A stretch of DNA of 60,646 bases from Deltaproteobacteria bacterium (GTDB taxonomy: Bacteria > Myxococcota > B64-G9): positions 1 through 60,646 of the forward strand of contig JAFCZJ010000008.1 of assembly GCA_019314375.1 (NCBI GenBank), in the 5' to 3' direction. A program made the translations under genes and the position numbers. A model generated the notes under the pieces. That model was not told the DNA's origin, made no database searches, and was given only the letters and a program-made list of their open reading frames with translations. Positions within the stretch are counted from its first letter, which is position 1. Every line of letters starts with the position of its first letter. Below, one piece after another: positions 1-7,834 of this stretch.

Positions 1-1
1 G

Positions 2-109
2 CCCGAACCCCAACCTCCGGTTGGGACTTCGCCCACGCCCGAACCCCAACCTCCGGTTGGGACTTCGCCCACGCCCGAACCCCAACCTCCGGTTGGGACT
101 TCGCCCACG
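2..109 (+). repeat. Three tandem 36-bp in-frame repeats with internal hairpin
   Basis: There are three perfect 36-bp copies (2-37, 38-73, 74-109), possibly with more upstream of the window. Each encodes [12 protein letters not shown] and contains a perfect 7-bp inverted repeat, CCCAACC-TCC-GGTTGGG, so the mRNA would carry one small hairpin per unit. There are no spacers, and the reading frame continues through. Confidence 0.9.
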
Positions 110-1312
110 CCCGAGATTTCGTCTCAGCCGGATGGCCTTTTGACGGAAGATGCCCGGCTGGGCGAAGACGGAGAAATCGTGGATTTGGGCTCGCCAAAAC
201 GTGTGCCCGAGGAGATCCGGGCCGATGAGCAGAAGGTGATCATCGAGGACCTCCCGGAGAAACCCTACACCCGTGAATTTAAGGCTGTGGCTACGCCCAT
301 CGTCGACGTCAAACAGGCCCGGCCGGAAGAATCCGAGGCGGCCGAAGCTCCCGCCATAAACAAGGCTGGGGTCTTTGATAACGAACCGCCGAGTCAGGAA
401 TCTTGGGTTGTATTGGAGCGTAAATCCACCCCCCCACCGGCTGCCGAGCAGGAAGCAAACCCAAGTGGAGACATGAATGCAAGCCCCGCCTCGGAGATCG
501 TCGAGGATATGCTGACTTTGATGCGGCCGAGGCCGGCACCCGCCGAAACCGATCGGCCCGAGTCTGCGGAGGACGCCGGATCAGAGCCCATTTCCCTTGA
601 GAAGAAGCCTGAGCCCATGGCGGAAGATGGCTTCTTTGCGGCGGGAGACAATGACGACATAGATGCCGGAGACGAGGATTTTGAGATGCCCAAGTCCTCG
701 AGCACATGGATTTGGGTGCTCGCCATTCTCGTTGCGATAGGTCTGGGCGCGGGTGGTTATTGGTATCACGTGCAATCCAAGCTCATCGGGAATGTGCCCA
801 AGGTCGACGAGCCCAGGGTCGATGAACCCAAGGTCGACGAGCCCAAGGTCGACGAGCCCAAGGTCGATGAACCCAAGGTCGACGAGCCCAAGGTCGATGA
901 ACCCAAGGTCGACGAGCCCAAGGTCGATGAACCACCTCCTCTCCCGAAGGATTCGGCGGATTTCGAAAAGGCATTAAGGGAGGGCAAGGTGGCCCTTGAA
1001 GCGGGTGCTTTTGGCAAGGCCATCAAAAATTTAAACCAAGCGTTGAAGATCAAGCCAGGCTGCGACGCGGCCATGGTGGCCTTGGCCAACGCAGAATTTG
1101 AACGCGGGAAGTCGGACTTGGCTCTCAAGTGGGCCTGGAAAGCTTTGGAGATAGACCCATCCAATGCACGGGCTTACCTGACCCTGGGGACGATCTACCA
1201 AAACCTGGACAAGAATCCCGAAGCCATCAAGTACTATCGGAAGTTCCTGAGTTTGCAGCCCGCAGGCCCCATGGCCCACGAAGTGCGCTTTATCCTCAAA
1301 CGCCTCAAGTAG
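2..1312 (+). CDS. TPR-repeat membrane protein, 5' end outside window
   Basis: The frame is open from the first complete codon of the window, so the true start lies upstream; a TTG at 140 is only an internal codon. The visible 436 residues begin with three identical copies of a 12-residue Pro-rich unit ([12 protein letters not shown]), followed by a long acidic, disordered stretch. One membrane helix lies at about residues 236-258 ([16 protein letters not shown]), then nine VDEP pentapeptides (about 267-311), then three TPR units to the C-terminus. The layout suggests a cytoplasmic N-terminal part, a single membrane pass and a periplasmic TPR protein-interaction domain on a stiff charged stalk. 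Similar proteins with an N-terminal zinc ribbon are common in myxobacteria, but that part cannot be seen here. The function is unknown. It ends 18 bases before tsaD and may be co-transcribed with it. Confidence 0.8.
   Translation, partial: PEPQPPVGTSPTPEPQPPVGTSPTPEPQPPVGTSPTPEISSQPDGLLTEDARLGEDGEIVDLGSPKRVPEEIRADEQKVIIEDLPEKPYTREFKAVATPIVDVKQARPEESEAAEAPAINKAGVFDNEPPSQESWVVLERKSTPPPAAEQEANPSGDMNASPASEIVEDMLTLMRPRPAPAETDRPESAEDAGSEPISLEKKPEPMAEDGFFAAGDNDDIDAGDEDFEMPKSSSTWIWVLAILVAIGLGAGGYWYHVQSKLIGNVPKVDEPRVDEPKVDEPKVDEPKVDEPKVDEPKVDEPKVDEPKVDEPPPLPKDSADFEKALREGKVALEAGAFGKAIKNLNQALKIKPGCDAAMVALANAEFERGKSDLALKWAWKALEIDPSNARAYLTLGTIYQNLDKNPEAIKYYRKFLSLQPAGPMAHEVRFILKRLK
800..934 (+). repeat. 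Nine 15-bp repeats encoding (K/R)VDEP
   Basis: Nine tandem 15-bp units alternate between two codon versions (GTCGACGAG and GTCGATGAA). They encode a charged VDEP stalk between the membrane helix and the TPR domain. All unit lengths are multiples of three, so copy-number change would alter stalk length without shifting frame. Confidence 0.9.
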
Positions 1313-1330
1313 GACGGTGCCGGAATCCTC

Positions 1331-2332
1331 ATGCGTGTATTGGGCATCGAAAGTTCTTGTGACGAGTGCGCTGCCGCCATTGTGGAGGACGGGAAGCTGG
1401 TTTCCCACGTCATCGCTTCGCAGATTCCAATCCACGCGGTCTACGGTGGGGTGGTGCCTGAGTTGGCCAGTCGAGACCATGTCAAACGGGTGGTGCAGGT
1501 GATCGCAGCCACCATGGAGCAAGCAGGCATGGAGTTGAACATGCTGGATGGGGTCGGTGTGACGGCCGGGCCCGGACTCATCGGATCGCTGTTGGTGGGC
1601 GTGTCGGCGGCCAAGACCATCGCCTGGGCCTTGGGTAAGCCCCTGGTGGGTGTCAACCATCTGGAAGCCCATCTGCGAGCGGTTTTTATTGAGAGACCGG
1701 CACTTCCGTATCCCCACTTGGGCTTGGTGGTTTCGGGGGGGCACACCAGTCTGTTCCGCATGGATGGAGTAGGAAGCATGCGCCTCTTGAGTCGCACCTT
1801 AGACGACGCGGCCGGCGAGGCGCTGGATAAGGTAGCCAAGTTATTGAAGTTGGGTTATCCGGGGGGCGTCTTCATCCAGCGGCATGCTCTTGGAGGTGAC
1901 CCCAAGGCCATTCGCTTTCCGAGGCCCTTGCCCGGCAAGCGTCTGGATTTTAGTTTTTCGGGACTGAAGACCTCGGCCGCGGTGCGGATCAAGCAACATG
2001 GTCGTCCGGAGGGCAGCGCAATGGCCGATTTTTGCGCCTCTTTTCAGGAGGCGGTGGTGGACAGCCTGGTCAAGAAGACCATGATGGCCGCGCGCCAAGA
2101 GCGATTGGACACAATATTGGTGGCCGGCGGTGTGGCGGCCAACCAGCGTCTTCGAGAAAAGCTGCATGAGGTGGCCGAGGCGGAAGGCATGCAAGTGATT
2201 TTCCCGGCTGCTGAACTTTGTACGGACAATGCGGCCATGGTGGCTGCCTTGTCTTCGGCTTACCTGGAACTGGGACGGGACGATGGCCTGGCCCTGGATG
2301 CGGACCCCAACTTGCCATGGCCGACCGACTGA
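1331..2332 (+). CDS. tsaD: tRNA N6-threonylcarbamoyladenosine transferase TsaD
   Basis: This is the catalytic subunit that moves the threonylcarbamoyl group from TC-AMP to A37 of ANN-decoding tRNAs in the cytoplasm, working with TsaB/TsaE. Its 333 residues match the usual family length. It opens with the kinase-like (ASKHA) motif GIESSCDE, has GPGLIGSLLVG near residues 79-89, the metal-binding histidines in NHLEAH near 111-116, SGGHTSL, and C-terminal VAGGVAAN and DNAAM motifs. The family usually has ESSCDET; here a Cys follows the Glu. The ATG at 1331 puts the conserved N-terminus at the expected position. The gene overlaps the start of rsmA by 16 bases. Confidence 0.96.
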   Translation: MRVLGIESSCDECAAAIVEDGKLVSHVIASQIPIHAVYGGVVPELASRDHVKRVVQVIAATMEQAGMELNMLDGVGVTAGPGLIGSLLVGVSAAKTIAWALGKPLVGVNHLEAHLRAVFIERPALPYPHLGLVVSGGHTSLFRMDGVGSMRLLSRTLDDAAGEALDKVAKLLKLGYPGGVFIQRHALGGDPKAIRFPRPLPGKRLDFSFSGLKTSAAVRIKQHGRPEGSAMADFCASFQEAVVDSLVKKTMMAARQERLDTILVAGGVAANQRLREKLHEVAEAEGMQVIFPAAELCTDNAAMVAALSSAYLELGRDDGLALDADPNLPWPTD

Positions 2333-3159
2333 ATATAAAAAGCCTGCTGGCCAAGCATGGGCTCAGGCCCAAGCGCTCCTGGAGCCAGAATTTTTTGGTG
2401 GACCTGGGGGTCCTTGAAGCCATCGCCCTGGCGGCCGAGCTTGATGAAGAAGAAACGGTGGTGGAGTTGGGTGCCGGATTGGGCGCTTTGACTTATTTCC
2501 TGGCGCGTGACGCCAAGCGGGTTGTGGCGGTGGATCGGGACCGGGACATGATAGCGGTGCTCAAAAGTGAGTTCGCGGGAAACGAGCGAGTCGAAATCCT
2601 GGAGGCGAACGCGGCCAAGCTGGACTGGCCGGTCCTGGTCGAAGGTCTGGGCACAAGCCCTGTTGTGGTGGGCAATTTGCCTTACCACATGGCCACGCCC
2701 ATCATTTTCCACTTGCTTGGTGCTGGTTCTTTGTTGGACCGCTGGCTGGTCATGGTGCAGCGGGAGATGGCGGTCCGCATGACGGCTCAGCCCGGGGGGC
2801 GTGATTTTGGGGTGTTGAGCGTGATGTTGCAGATGGAGGCCGATGTGGAGAATGTGCTGGACGTGCCTCCCGATGCCTTTCTTCCCGCGCCCAGGGTGCA
2901 CTCTCGGGTGGTGCGTTTTCGGCCTCTGGGAAGGACCAGGCACAAGTTGCGCGATCGGGCTTTGTTTAATCGAATGGTCAAGGGTCTGTTCGCCAAGCGG
3001 CGTAAGACTCTGCGCAATGGATTCCGACAGGCCTTCGGCGAAATAGACTTCGCAATGCTGGATGCGGTGATGGAGCGGGCTGAGATCGATCCTGGCTTGC
3101 GGGTGGAGCGTCTGTCTTTGGAGGAACTGGCCCGATTGGCCAATGAATTGGCTCAATAG
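2317..3159 (+). CDS. rsmA: 16S rRNA adenine-1518/1519 dimethyltransferase RsmA (KsgA)
   Basis: This SAM-dependent enzyme dimethylates two adjacent adenines in helix 45 of 16S rRNA late in 30S assembly. The 280 residues show the family N-terminus (RPKRSWSQNFLVD), SAM motif I (VVELGAGLGALT), motif II acidic residue (VVAVDRDRD) and catalytic motif IV GNLPYHMATP, where the family has NLPY. The start is set at ATG 2317, where the family homology begins; the frame is open further upstream, but that part reads as tsaD in another frame. It overlaps tsaD by 16 bases, implying translational coupling, and its 3' end overlaps the convergent small gene by 7 bases. Confidence 0.95.
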   Translation: MADRLNIKSLLAKHGLRPKRSWSQNFLVDLGVLEAIALAAELDEEETVVELGAGLGALTYFLARDAKRVVAVDRDRDMIAVLKSEFAGNERVEILEANAAKLDWPVLVEGLGTSPVVVGNLPYHMATPIIFHLLGAGSLLDRWLVMVQREMAVRMTAQPGGRDFGVLSVMLQMEADVENVLDVPPDAFLPAPRVHSRVVRFRPLGRTRHKLRDRALFNRMVKGLFAKRRKTLRNGFRQAFGEIDFAMLDAVMERAEIDPGLRVERLSLEELARLANELAQ

Positions 3160-3359
3160 CCTCGTTTTTTAACCGTGGCCATCAAGGACTGCATGTGGGT
3201 GTTGACATAGCGGCGGAATTCGTCGGGATCGAGATTCATGTCCTGGAGGATTTCGTTGAATATGGTGTCGAAGCCCTTTAGTTCTTCTTTTCGTAGTTTC
3301 ATGGCGATCTTGAGCAGGGCCGCCTGATACATGCGTTCCTGTTTTTCTTCCAGATCCAT
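3153..3359 (-). CDS. Small conserved-looking hypothetical protein, 68 aa
   Basis: A short, highly charged, mostly helical protein (MDLEEKQERMYQAALLK...) with no signal peptide or membrane segment. I do not recognise the family. That it is real is supported by a good ribosome site (GGAGG 7 bases before the ATG), a consensus-like promoter upstream at 3404-3432 and no better gene in the interval. It is transcribed convergently with rsmA and overlaps its last 7 bases. The composition (many Glu, Lys, Met, Leu) suits a small cytoplasmic partner or regulatory protein, but no function can be assigned. Confidence 0.7.
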   Translation of the reverse strand: MDLEEKQERMYQAALLKIAMKLRKEELKGFDTIFNEILQDMNLDPDEFRRYVNTHMQSLMATVKKRGY

Positions 3360-3403
3360 GAAGGCTATCCTCCATATCGATTAACTCTCAAATACGTGAC
3401 CTT

Positions 3404-3432
3404 ACAATACAATGCCATACATGGGCTGTCAA
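3404..3432 (-). promoter_or_regulatory. Predicted sigma70-type promoter for the 68-aa gene
   Basis: On the minus strand TTGACA (3432-3427), a 17-bp spacer and TATTGT (3409-3404). The -35 is perfect, the -10 differs at one position, and the spacing is optimal. The predicted transcript would start roughly 35-40 bases before the ATG at 3359. Confidence 0.6.
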
Positions 3433-3556
3433 ATCTTTTCCGCTCATCTTGCGGTCTGCCCTAAAGGTCCTTTTTCCATTGACTTTCTGGGTTTAATTAC
3501 GGTAAAAATGGCCATTAACGAAGTACATGACCAGAATAGCGGTCTGGGGGTTTCTG

Positions 3557-4711
3557 ATGGCCAAAGCAAAGAAAACACCAAAAAAACGTGTAAAAACAGG
3601 ACCCAAGAAGGCCAGCAAGAAGCCGGTCAAAAAGGTCGCCAAGAAGCCGGCAAAGAAGGCCACCAAGAAGCAGGCCAAGAAGGCCACCAGGAAGCCGGCC
3701 AAGAAGGCCACCAGGAAGCCGGCCAAGAAGGCCACCAAGAAGCCGGCCAAGAAGGCCACCAAGAAGCCGGCCAAGAAGGCCACCAAGAAGCCGGCCAAGA
3801 AGAAACTCAAGTCCGTCCGGGTTCAGCCGATCAAACCCAAAGCCACTTTCAAATTGCTCAGGAGAGTGGCGGACGTAAAGAAATATGTCGAAGAAGCCAA
3901 GAAAAAACGCAAGCGCATTGCATTGGTTCCGACCATGGGTGCTCTTCACGAAGGGCATTTGTCCCTGATTCGGGAGGCCCATCGCCTGGCCCATGTAGTC
4001 CTGGTTAGCGTTTTCGTCAACCCCACCCAGTTTGGTCCCGATGAGGACTTGGATCGCTATCCCCGTGATTTAGCAGGTGATCGACGCAAGATCCGCGCTT
4101 CTGGTGCGGATGCCATTTTCGCTCCGGATGCGGGCGAAATGTACCCCGATGGTTTTCAGACCGCGGTGGATGTCATGGATGTTACGCGGGACTACTGCGG
4201 GGCCTCCCGACCAAGCCATTTTCGTGGCGCGGCCACCGTGGTCGCCAAGTTGTTCAACATCGTGCGGCCGGACATTGCTCTTTTCGGACAGAAGGATTAC
4301 CAGCAACTGGTCACCATTCGGCGCATGGTTCGGGATTTGAACCAGGATGTGGACATCATCGGCATGCCCACCGTACGGGAAGAAGACGGGCTGGCCATGA
4401 GCTCCCGCAACACGCATCTGTCCCCAGCCCAGCGCTTGCAGGCGACATCCATGTTCCGGGGTCTGCGAAAAGCCAAACGCCTGTTTGAGAGCGGTGAGCG
4501 GGATGCCGCTGAGTTGGCCGCGGTGGTCTTGGACCTGCTCCGAGAAGAGAGGGATCTGGAAATCGACTACGTGGCCGTGGTGGATCCCGATCGCATGGAG
4601 CGCATTCCCGAAGTTGAGCGTGATGGTATCGTGCTTGCGGCAGTTCGGGTTGGCGACGTTCGGCTCATCGACAACATCCGGCTCGGCCCGACCAAATCCA
4701 GGCGGCGTTAG
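3557..4711 (+). CDS. panC: Pantothenate synthetase with histone-H1-like lysine-rich N-terminal tail
   Basis: The C-terminal about 285 residues are a full pantothenate synthetase (pantoate + beta-alanine + ATP to pantothenate, CoA pathway): ATP-site PTMGALHEGHLSLI at about 125-138, VNPTQFGPDEDLDRYPR, SHFRGAATVVAKLFNIV, FGQKDYQQL and SSRN. Ahead of it lie about 97 residues rich in Lys, Ala and Pro with seven KKPAKKAT-type octads, like the tails of histone H1 and bacterial H1-like (HC1/HctB-type) DNA-binding proteins. There is no stop or frameshift between the two parts. The start is taken at ATG 3557 because GGGGG precedes it by 6 bases; an in-frame ATG at 3527 would add ten residues. Usual PanC length is about 280, so the tail is an addition. 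It may bind nucleic acid or acidic partners, or target the enzyme; this is unknown. It ends two bases before the next gene. Confidence 0.9.
   Translation: MAKAKKTPKKRVKTGPKKASKKPVKKVAKKPAKKATKKQAKKATRKPAKKATRKPAKKATKKPAKKATKKPAKKATKKPAKKKLKSVRVQPIKPKATFKLLRRVADVKKYVEEAKKKRKRIALVPTMGALHEGHLSLIREAHRLAHVVLVSVFVNPTQFGPDEDLDRYPRDLAGDRRKIRASGADAIFAPDAGEMYPDGFQTAVDVMDVTRDYCGASRPSHFRGAATVVAKLFNIVRPDIALFGQKDYQQLVTIRRMVRDLNQDVDIIGMPTVREEDGLAMSSRNTHLSPAQRLQATSMFRGLRKAKRLFESGERDAAELAAVVLDLLREERDLEIDYVAVVDPDRMERIPEVERDGIVLAAVRVGDVRLIDNIRLGPTKSRRR
3641..3808 (+). repeat. Seven 24-bp repeats encoding KKPAKKAT octads
   Basis: Seven consecutive 24-bp units encode KKPAKKAT or close variants (KKQAKKAT, RKPAKKAT, final KKPAKKKL) with nearly identical codons, mainly AAG, GCC and CCG. 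High nucleotide identity suggests recent expansion by slippage or unequal exchange. They form most of the lysine-rich tail of PanC. Confidence 0.9.
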
Positions 4712-4713
4712 GC

Positions 4714-5715
4714 ATGCGTCATTTCAGTTTGATCTTGGCAGCGATTCTGTGGTCAGCGATTGCCTGTCTGGCCTCCTGCGCCCACCAGGACGCCACCCCG
4801 ACCCAGGTGGAAACAAAGACAGAGCAGCCCGAGGCGGACGCCACCGACGGTTTCAGCGATGAAGAGCTTCTCGAAGTCGGCAAGGCGTACAACGCCAGGG
4901 GCGAAAGCGAAAAGGCTGTCAGGGTGCTGAAAAAGGCCGTGGAGCGCAAGGCCGATTGGGCTCCGGCCCTCTATCAGTTGGGACTGGCCTTCTCGCGCCT
5001 GGAGAGAATCAAAGAGGCCACTCAAGCGCTCAGCCAAGCCTACAAATTGGCACCTGAGCATCTGGAGACGGCTTTATTGCTGGGCATGGCCTTGGACCTG
5101 GCCGGACAGCCGGCCAAGGCCCTGAAGGTATACATGGGGGCTGCCAGGGTCCACCCGAACAACCCGGAACTGCTGCATGAGATAGGGGTGACGCTGCTCA
5201 TGCTCAACCAGGGCCAAGCCGCATTGAAAGCACTGGTCAAGGCCGTCAAGCTCAAGCCCAAGGACGCCGAGTTGATGGGCGATCTGGGCTATGCTTTCAT
5301 GGTCTTGGGCAAGCAGGCCAAGGCCGAAAAGGTCTTGCGTCGCGCCCTGGCGGCCGATCCCAATCAAGTACCGGTGCAGATGAATCTGGCCCGGGTGCTC
5401 CTGACCCAAAAGAATTTCAAAGAAGCAACAGATCTGTTAATCGCCGCAAGTCGTCAGGCACCTAAGCAGCCGGCCTTGTGGACCCTCTTGGCCTTGGCCC
5501 AACTACGCGCCGGCCACATGCCCGAAGCCGAGCAGGCCGCCTCCCAGGCCATCAAGTTGGCACCCAAATCCGCCCGCGCCCATTTCCTACAAGGCGCGGC
5601 CCGAGACGCCCAGGGCAAACTCGCCGAGGCCAGAAAAGCCTTCGAGCAAGCCTTGGCCCTAGACCCCCAGCTCAAAGAAGCCAGCCGCTGGCTGAAAGAC
5701 CATCCGGTCAAGTAG
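4714..5715 (+). CDS. TPR-repeat lipoprotein
   Basis: A 333-residue protein with an N-terminal signal peptide ending in a good lipobox (LASC, Cys at about residue 22), so it is lipidated and anchored in the envelope. From about residue 50 to the end it is a chain of TPR units (about seven; for example AYNARGESEKAVRVLKKA and LGLAFSRLERIKEATQALS). Proteins like this act as scaffolds, for instance in secretion or pilus assembly, but no specific partner is evident. It starts two bases after the panC stop and is probably translated from the same mRNA. It converges with the minus-strand operon ending at 5739. Confidence 0.88.
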   Translation: MRHFSLILAAILWSAIACLASCAHQDATPTQVETKTEQPEADATDGFSDEELLEVGKAYNARGESEKAVRVLKKAVERKADWAPALYQLGLAFSRLERIKEATQALSQAYKLAPEHLETALLLGMALDLAGQPAKALKVYMGAARVHPNNPELLHEIGVTLLMLNQGQAALKALVKAVKLKPKDAELMGDLGYAFMVLGKQAKAEKVLRRALAADPNQVPVQMNLARVLLTQKNFKEATDLLIAASRQAPKQPALWTLLALAQLRAGHMPEAEQAASQAIKLAPKSARAHFLQGAARDAQGKLAEARKAFEQALALDPQLKEASRWLKDHPVK

Positions 5716-5738
5716 TTCTCGCCCTCGCACCCACTGAC

Positions 5739-6533
5739 TCAGGCCCCGGCTAAGGCATCCATAAGGTCCGAATGCAACGGTCCGTTTGAGGCGAGGGTGT
5801 TGCCGCCGCTGCCGTCGAAGGGGCTGCCGTCGATTTGGCTTACTTTGCCGCCGGCTTCCTGGACGATGAGGGCACCCGCGCAGACATCCCAGGGGAAGAT
5901 GCGTAGTTCCCAGTAGCCGTCTAATCGGCCGCAGGCTGTGTAAGAGAGATCGAGTGCGGCGGAGCCGCCTCGGCGTACGCCTCGGCATTGCATGGTTAAG
6001 GCGGCGAAGCGTTCGAGGTTGGTTTCCGGTTGTTCGCAGCGATCGGCGGGGAAGCCGGTGGCCAGGAGGGACTGGGCCAGTTGCCGGGTGGGGCTTGTGT
6101 GGATGGCCTGCTTGTTGAGTTTGGCACCCTGACCGATGAGGGCCTCGAAACGTTCGTTTCGAAGGGGATCGTGGATCAGGCCGAGGAGAGTCTGGCCCTT
6201 GGCTCGCAGGGCGATGGTCGAGCAGAAGGCCGGGTAGCCGTGGGCGTAGTTGGTGGTGCCGTCCAAGGGGTCGACCAGCCAGATCAAGGGGGCGTTTCGG
6301 TCGCTTTGGTTGGCGGTTTCTTCGGCCAGGATTTCGGCTTTGGGTAGGGCTTTTTGCAGGATGGGCAGGATGGCTGCTTCCGAGGCTTGATCGATTTCGG
6401 TGACCAGGTCGTAGCGGCCCTTGTGAGAAACCTGCCGGGCTTGTCGTAGGCCGTCTAGTTGGATTCGGGCGGCTGCGTCGGCGGCCAGGTGGGCTGCCTG
6501 CATGGCTGCTGTTAGATCACCCGCGCTGAGCAT
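5739..6533 (-). CDS. suhB: Inositol monophosphatase family protein
   Basis: A 264-residue Mg-dependent sugar/inositol phosphatase of the IMPase/SuhB family, likely cytoplasmic. Visible metal-binding motifs are the Glu pair in ILAEETAN, the signature WLVDPLDGTTNYAHGYP (Asp, Asp and Thr for metal and phosphate) and the C-terminal FPWDVCAGALIVQEAGG. The start at ATG 6533 shares one base with the stop of the upstream gene (TGATG), a translational-coupling arrangement; the longer open frame upstream lies inside that gene. The substrate cannot be told from sequence: inositol-1-phosphate, other sugar phosphates or 3'-phosphoadenosine nucleotides are all possible in this fold. The symbol suhB is the nearest family name. 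Confidence 0.9.
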   Translation of the reverse strand: MLSAGDLTAAMQAAHLAADAAARIQLDGLRQARQVSHKGRYDLVTEIDQASEAAILPILQKALPKAEILAEETANQSDRNAPLIWLVDPLDGTTNYAHGYPAFCSTIALRAKGQTLLGLIHDPLRNERFEALIGQGAKLNKQAIHTSPTRQLAQSLLATGFPADRCEQPETNLERFAALTMQCRGVRRGGSAALDLSYTACGRLDGYWELRIFPWDVCAGALIVQEAGGKVSQIDGSPFDGSGGNTLASNGPLHSDLMDALAGA

Positions 6534-7798
6534 CAAGTTCGTCGCCTGAAGACGAGCGACAGGCCAAAGAGGACGGCCAAGAAGGAGAGAGACATGCCGC
6601 CGAAATCTTGTGTCCCACAGCCACAGCCCAGTTCGCCGTCTTCGGCACCGGGCCCAAAGTCGTATGCCGGATCCGGCTCCAGGTCCAACTCGATCCATTG
6701 ATCCGCTTCCAGCACGAATTCTTCACCCTGATGATCCAAGTAGCCTTCGCGACTGGCGCCCAAGAAGTATCTGCCCGGGGGCAGATCCAGGATGTCGAAT
6801 CGGCCGTCTGAGTTCGTGCCGTCGCTTTTTTGGAAGAGACCGTCGCCGGTGTAGACGCTGACCCGCGTGCCTGAGGCCGTGCTGCTGGTCGTGCCGCCAT
6901 CTCCGTCGTCCGCCAGGAGGCGAACCACGCCGCGCACCATCCAGGTGGGATCGGTGGTGCTGCCCGAACCCGACTTGCGCAGGGCCCAGTTGAGACTGCG
7001 ATCGCCTGTCACCAGCACGTCGATCTGTACGTCGCTGTCGTAACCTTCGTGTTGGGCGCTCAAAGAAAGCAGCCCGGCCGGCACCGGTGTCAGGGTGTAG
7101 GCGCCGCCAAGATCGCTGGAGCCCGTGACCGCTGCGGCTTGTCCATGAAGGGTGATCGTGGAGCCGGAGCGATCCAGAGGGTTGTCGCTCAATCCCACCA
7201 CGCCTTGGAGTTGGTACATGTGCGGCGCGGCGGTCAAATTGTACGACAGGACTGGCGGGGTCTCCAAGGTGACGACCACCGCCAGTTGTTCTTGCATCAA
7301 GTAGCGATGGCCGATGGCACGGAAATCGTAGCTGCCGGGTGCAAGGGCCAGTTGGAAACTGCCATCGGCGGCGCTGACGGTTCGAGCCTGGTTCTCATCT
7401 TCTTGCCGGGCCAAAATAAACACGCCGGCGCAAGCCACGCCGCCACACTGGGCGTTGCCGCTGACCAAGACCTGTCCTTCGCCGGGCGGATCCAAAGAAA
7501 AGTCTCGCTGGGCGTCAATCGTCAGGTCCACCTCCCCCGAACTCTGCCCCCTGAGGCCGGCGGCCCCGCAAGAGATGCCGTAGTGACCGATGGGGATGTT
7601 GGCGATGCTGTAAGCTCCGTTGGCGTCCGTCGTGCCCACGATGTCCGTGCCCCGAACCAACAAGGTGGCACCGGATACCGGTGCGTCGTTTTCACTGCGG
7701 CTGACGGTGCCGCTCAGGGTAGCCGCATGGGCATCGGTGGCGAGTAGCCACAGCACCAACAGGCCGAATGGCAAGACCTTCATTCTCATACCCATCAT
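6533..7798 (-). CDS. Surface protein with carboxypeptidase-regulatory-like domains and MYXO-CTERM-like tail
   Basis: A 421-residue exported protein. The N-terminal signal peptide (VLPFGLLVLWLLATDAHA, cleavage near residue 26) is followed by several Ig-like carboxypeptidase-regulatory/CnaB-type beta-sandwich repeats, recognised by patterns such as SGTVSRSENDAPVSGATL, DANGAYSIANIPIGHYGI and SDGRFDILDLPPGRYFLGA. The C-terminus is GELGCGCG, then a hydrophobic helix (SLSFLAVLFGLSLVF) and RRRT, the pattern of MYXO-CTERM/GlyGly-CTERM sorting tails, so it is probably processed and displayed at the cell surface. It sits between cstA and the inositol monophosphatase gene and overlaps the latter by one base. 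The start region holds several in-frame ATGs (first at 7798) without a clear ribosome site, so the exact start is uncertain by up to five codons. Confidence 0.85.
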   Translation of the reverse strand: MMGMRMKVLPFGLLVLWLLATDAHAATLSGTVSRSENDAPVSGATLLVRGTDIVGTTDANGAYSIANIPIGHYGISCGAAGLRGQSSGEVDLTIDAQRDFSLDPPGEGQVLVSGNAQCGGVACAGVFILARQEDENQARTVSAADGSFQLALAPGSYDFRAIGHRYLMQEQLAVVVTLETPPVLSYNLTAAPHMYQLQGVVGLSDNPLDRSGSTITLHGQAAAVTGSSDLGGAYTLTPVPAGLLSLSAQHEGYDSDVQIDVLVTGDRSLNWALRKSGSGSTTDPTWMVRGVVRLLADDGDGGTTSSTASGTRVSVYTGDGLFQKSDGTNSDGRFDILDLPPGRYFLGASREGYLDHQGEEFVLEADQWIELDLEPDPAYDFGPGAEDGELGCGCGTQDFGGMSLSFLAVLFGLSLVFRRRT

Positions 7799-7834
7799 TC
7801 TGCTGCATCTGGGAGATGGATTCCAGCAGAAAGC

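Noticed and set aside
2-109. Possible CRISPR array (direct repeats with palindromic part)
   Set aside because: The copies are immediately adjacent without unique spacers, and the region is coding in one frame.
3360-3556. A small RNA or tRNA in the largest non-coding gaps (3360-3556, 24019-24248, 57124-57327)
   Set aside because: No cloverleaf, conserved RNA motif or terminator-bounded unit could be seen; promoters explain part of these gaps.
3412-4008. A plus-strand frame rich in Gly-His-Gln-Glu repeats
   Set aside because: It is the +1/+2 reading of the PanC lysine-rich repeat; the repeat forces open frames in all phases.
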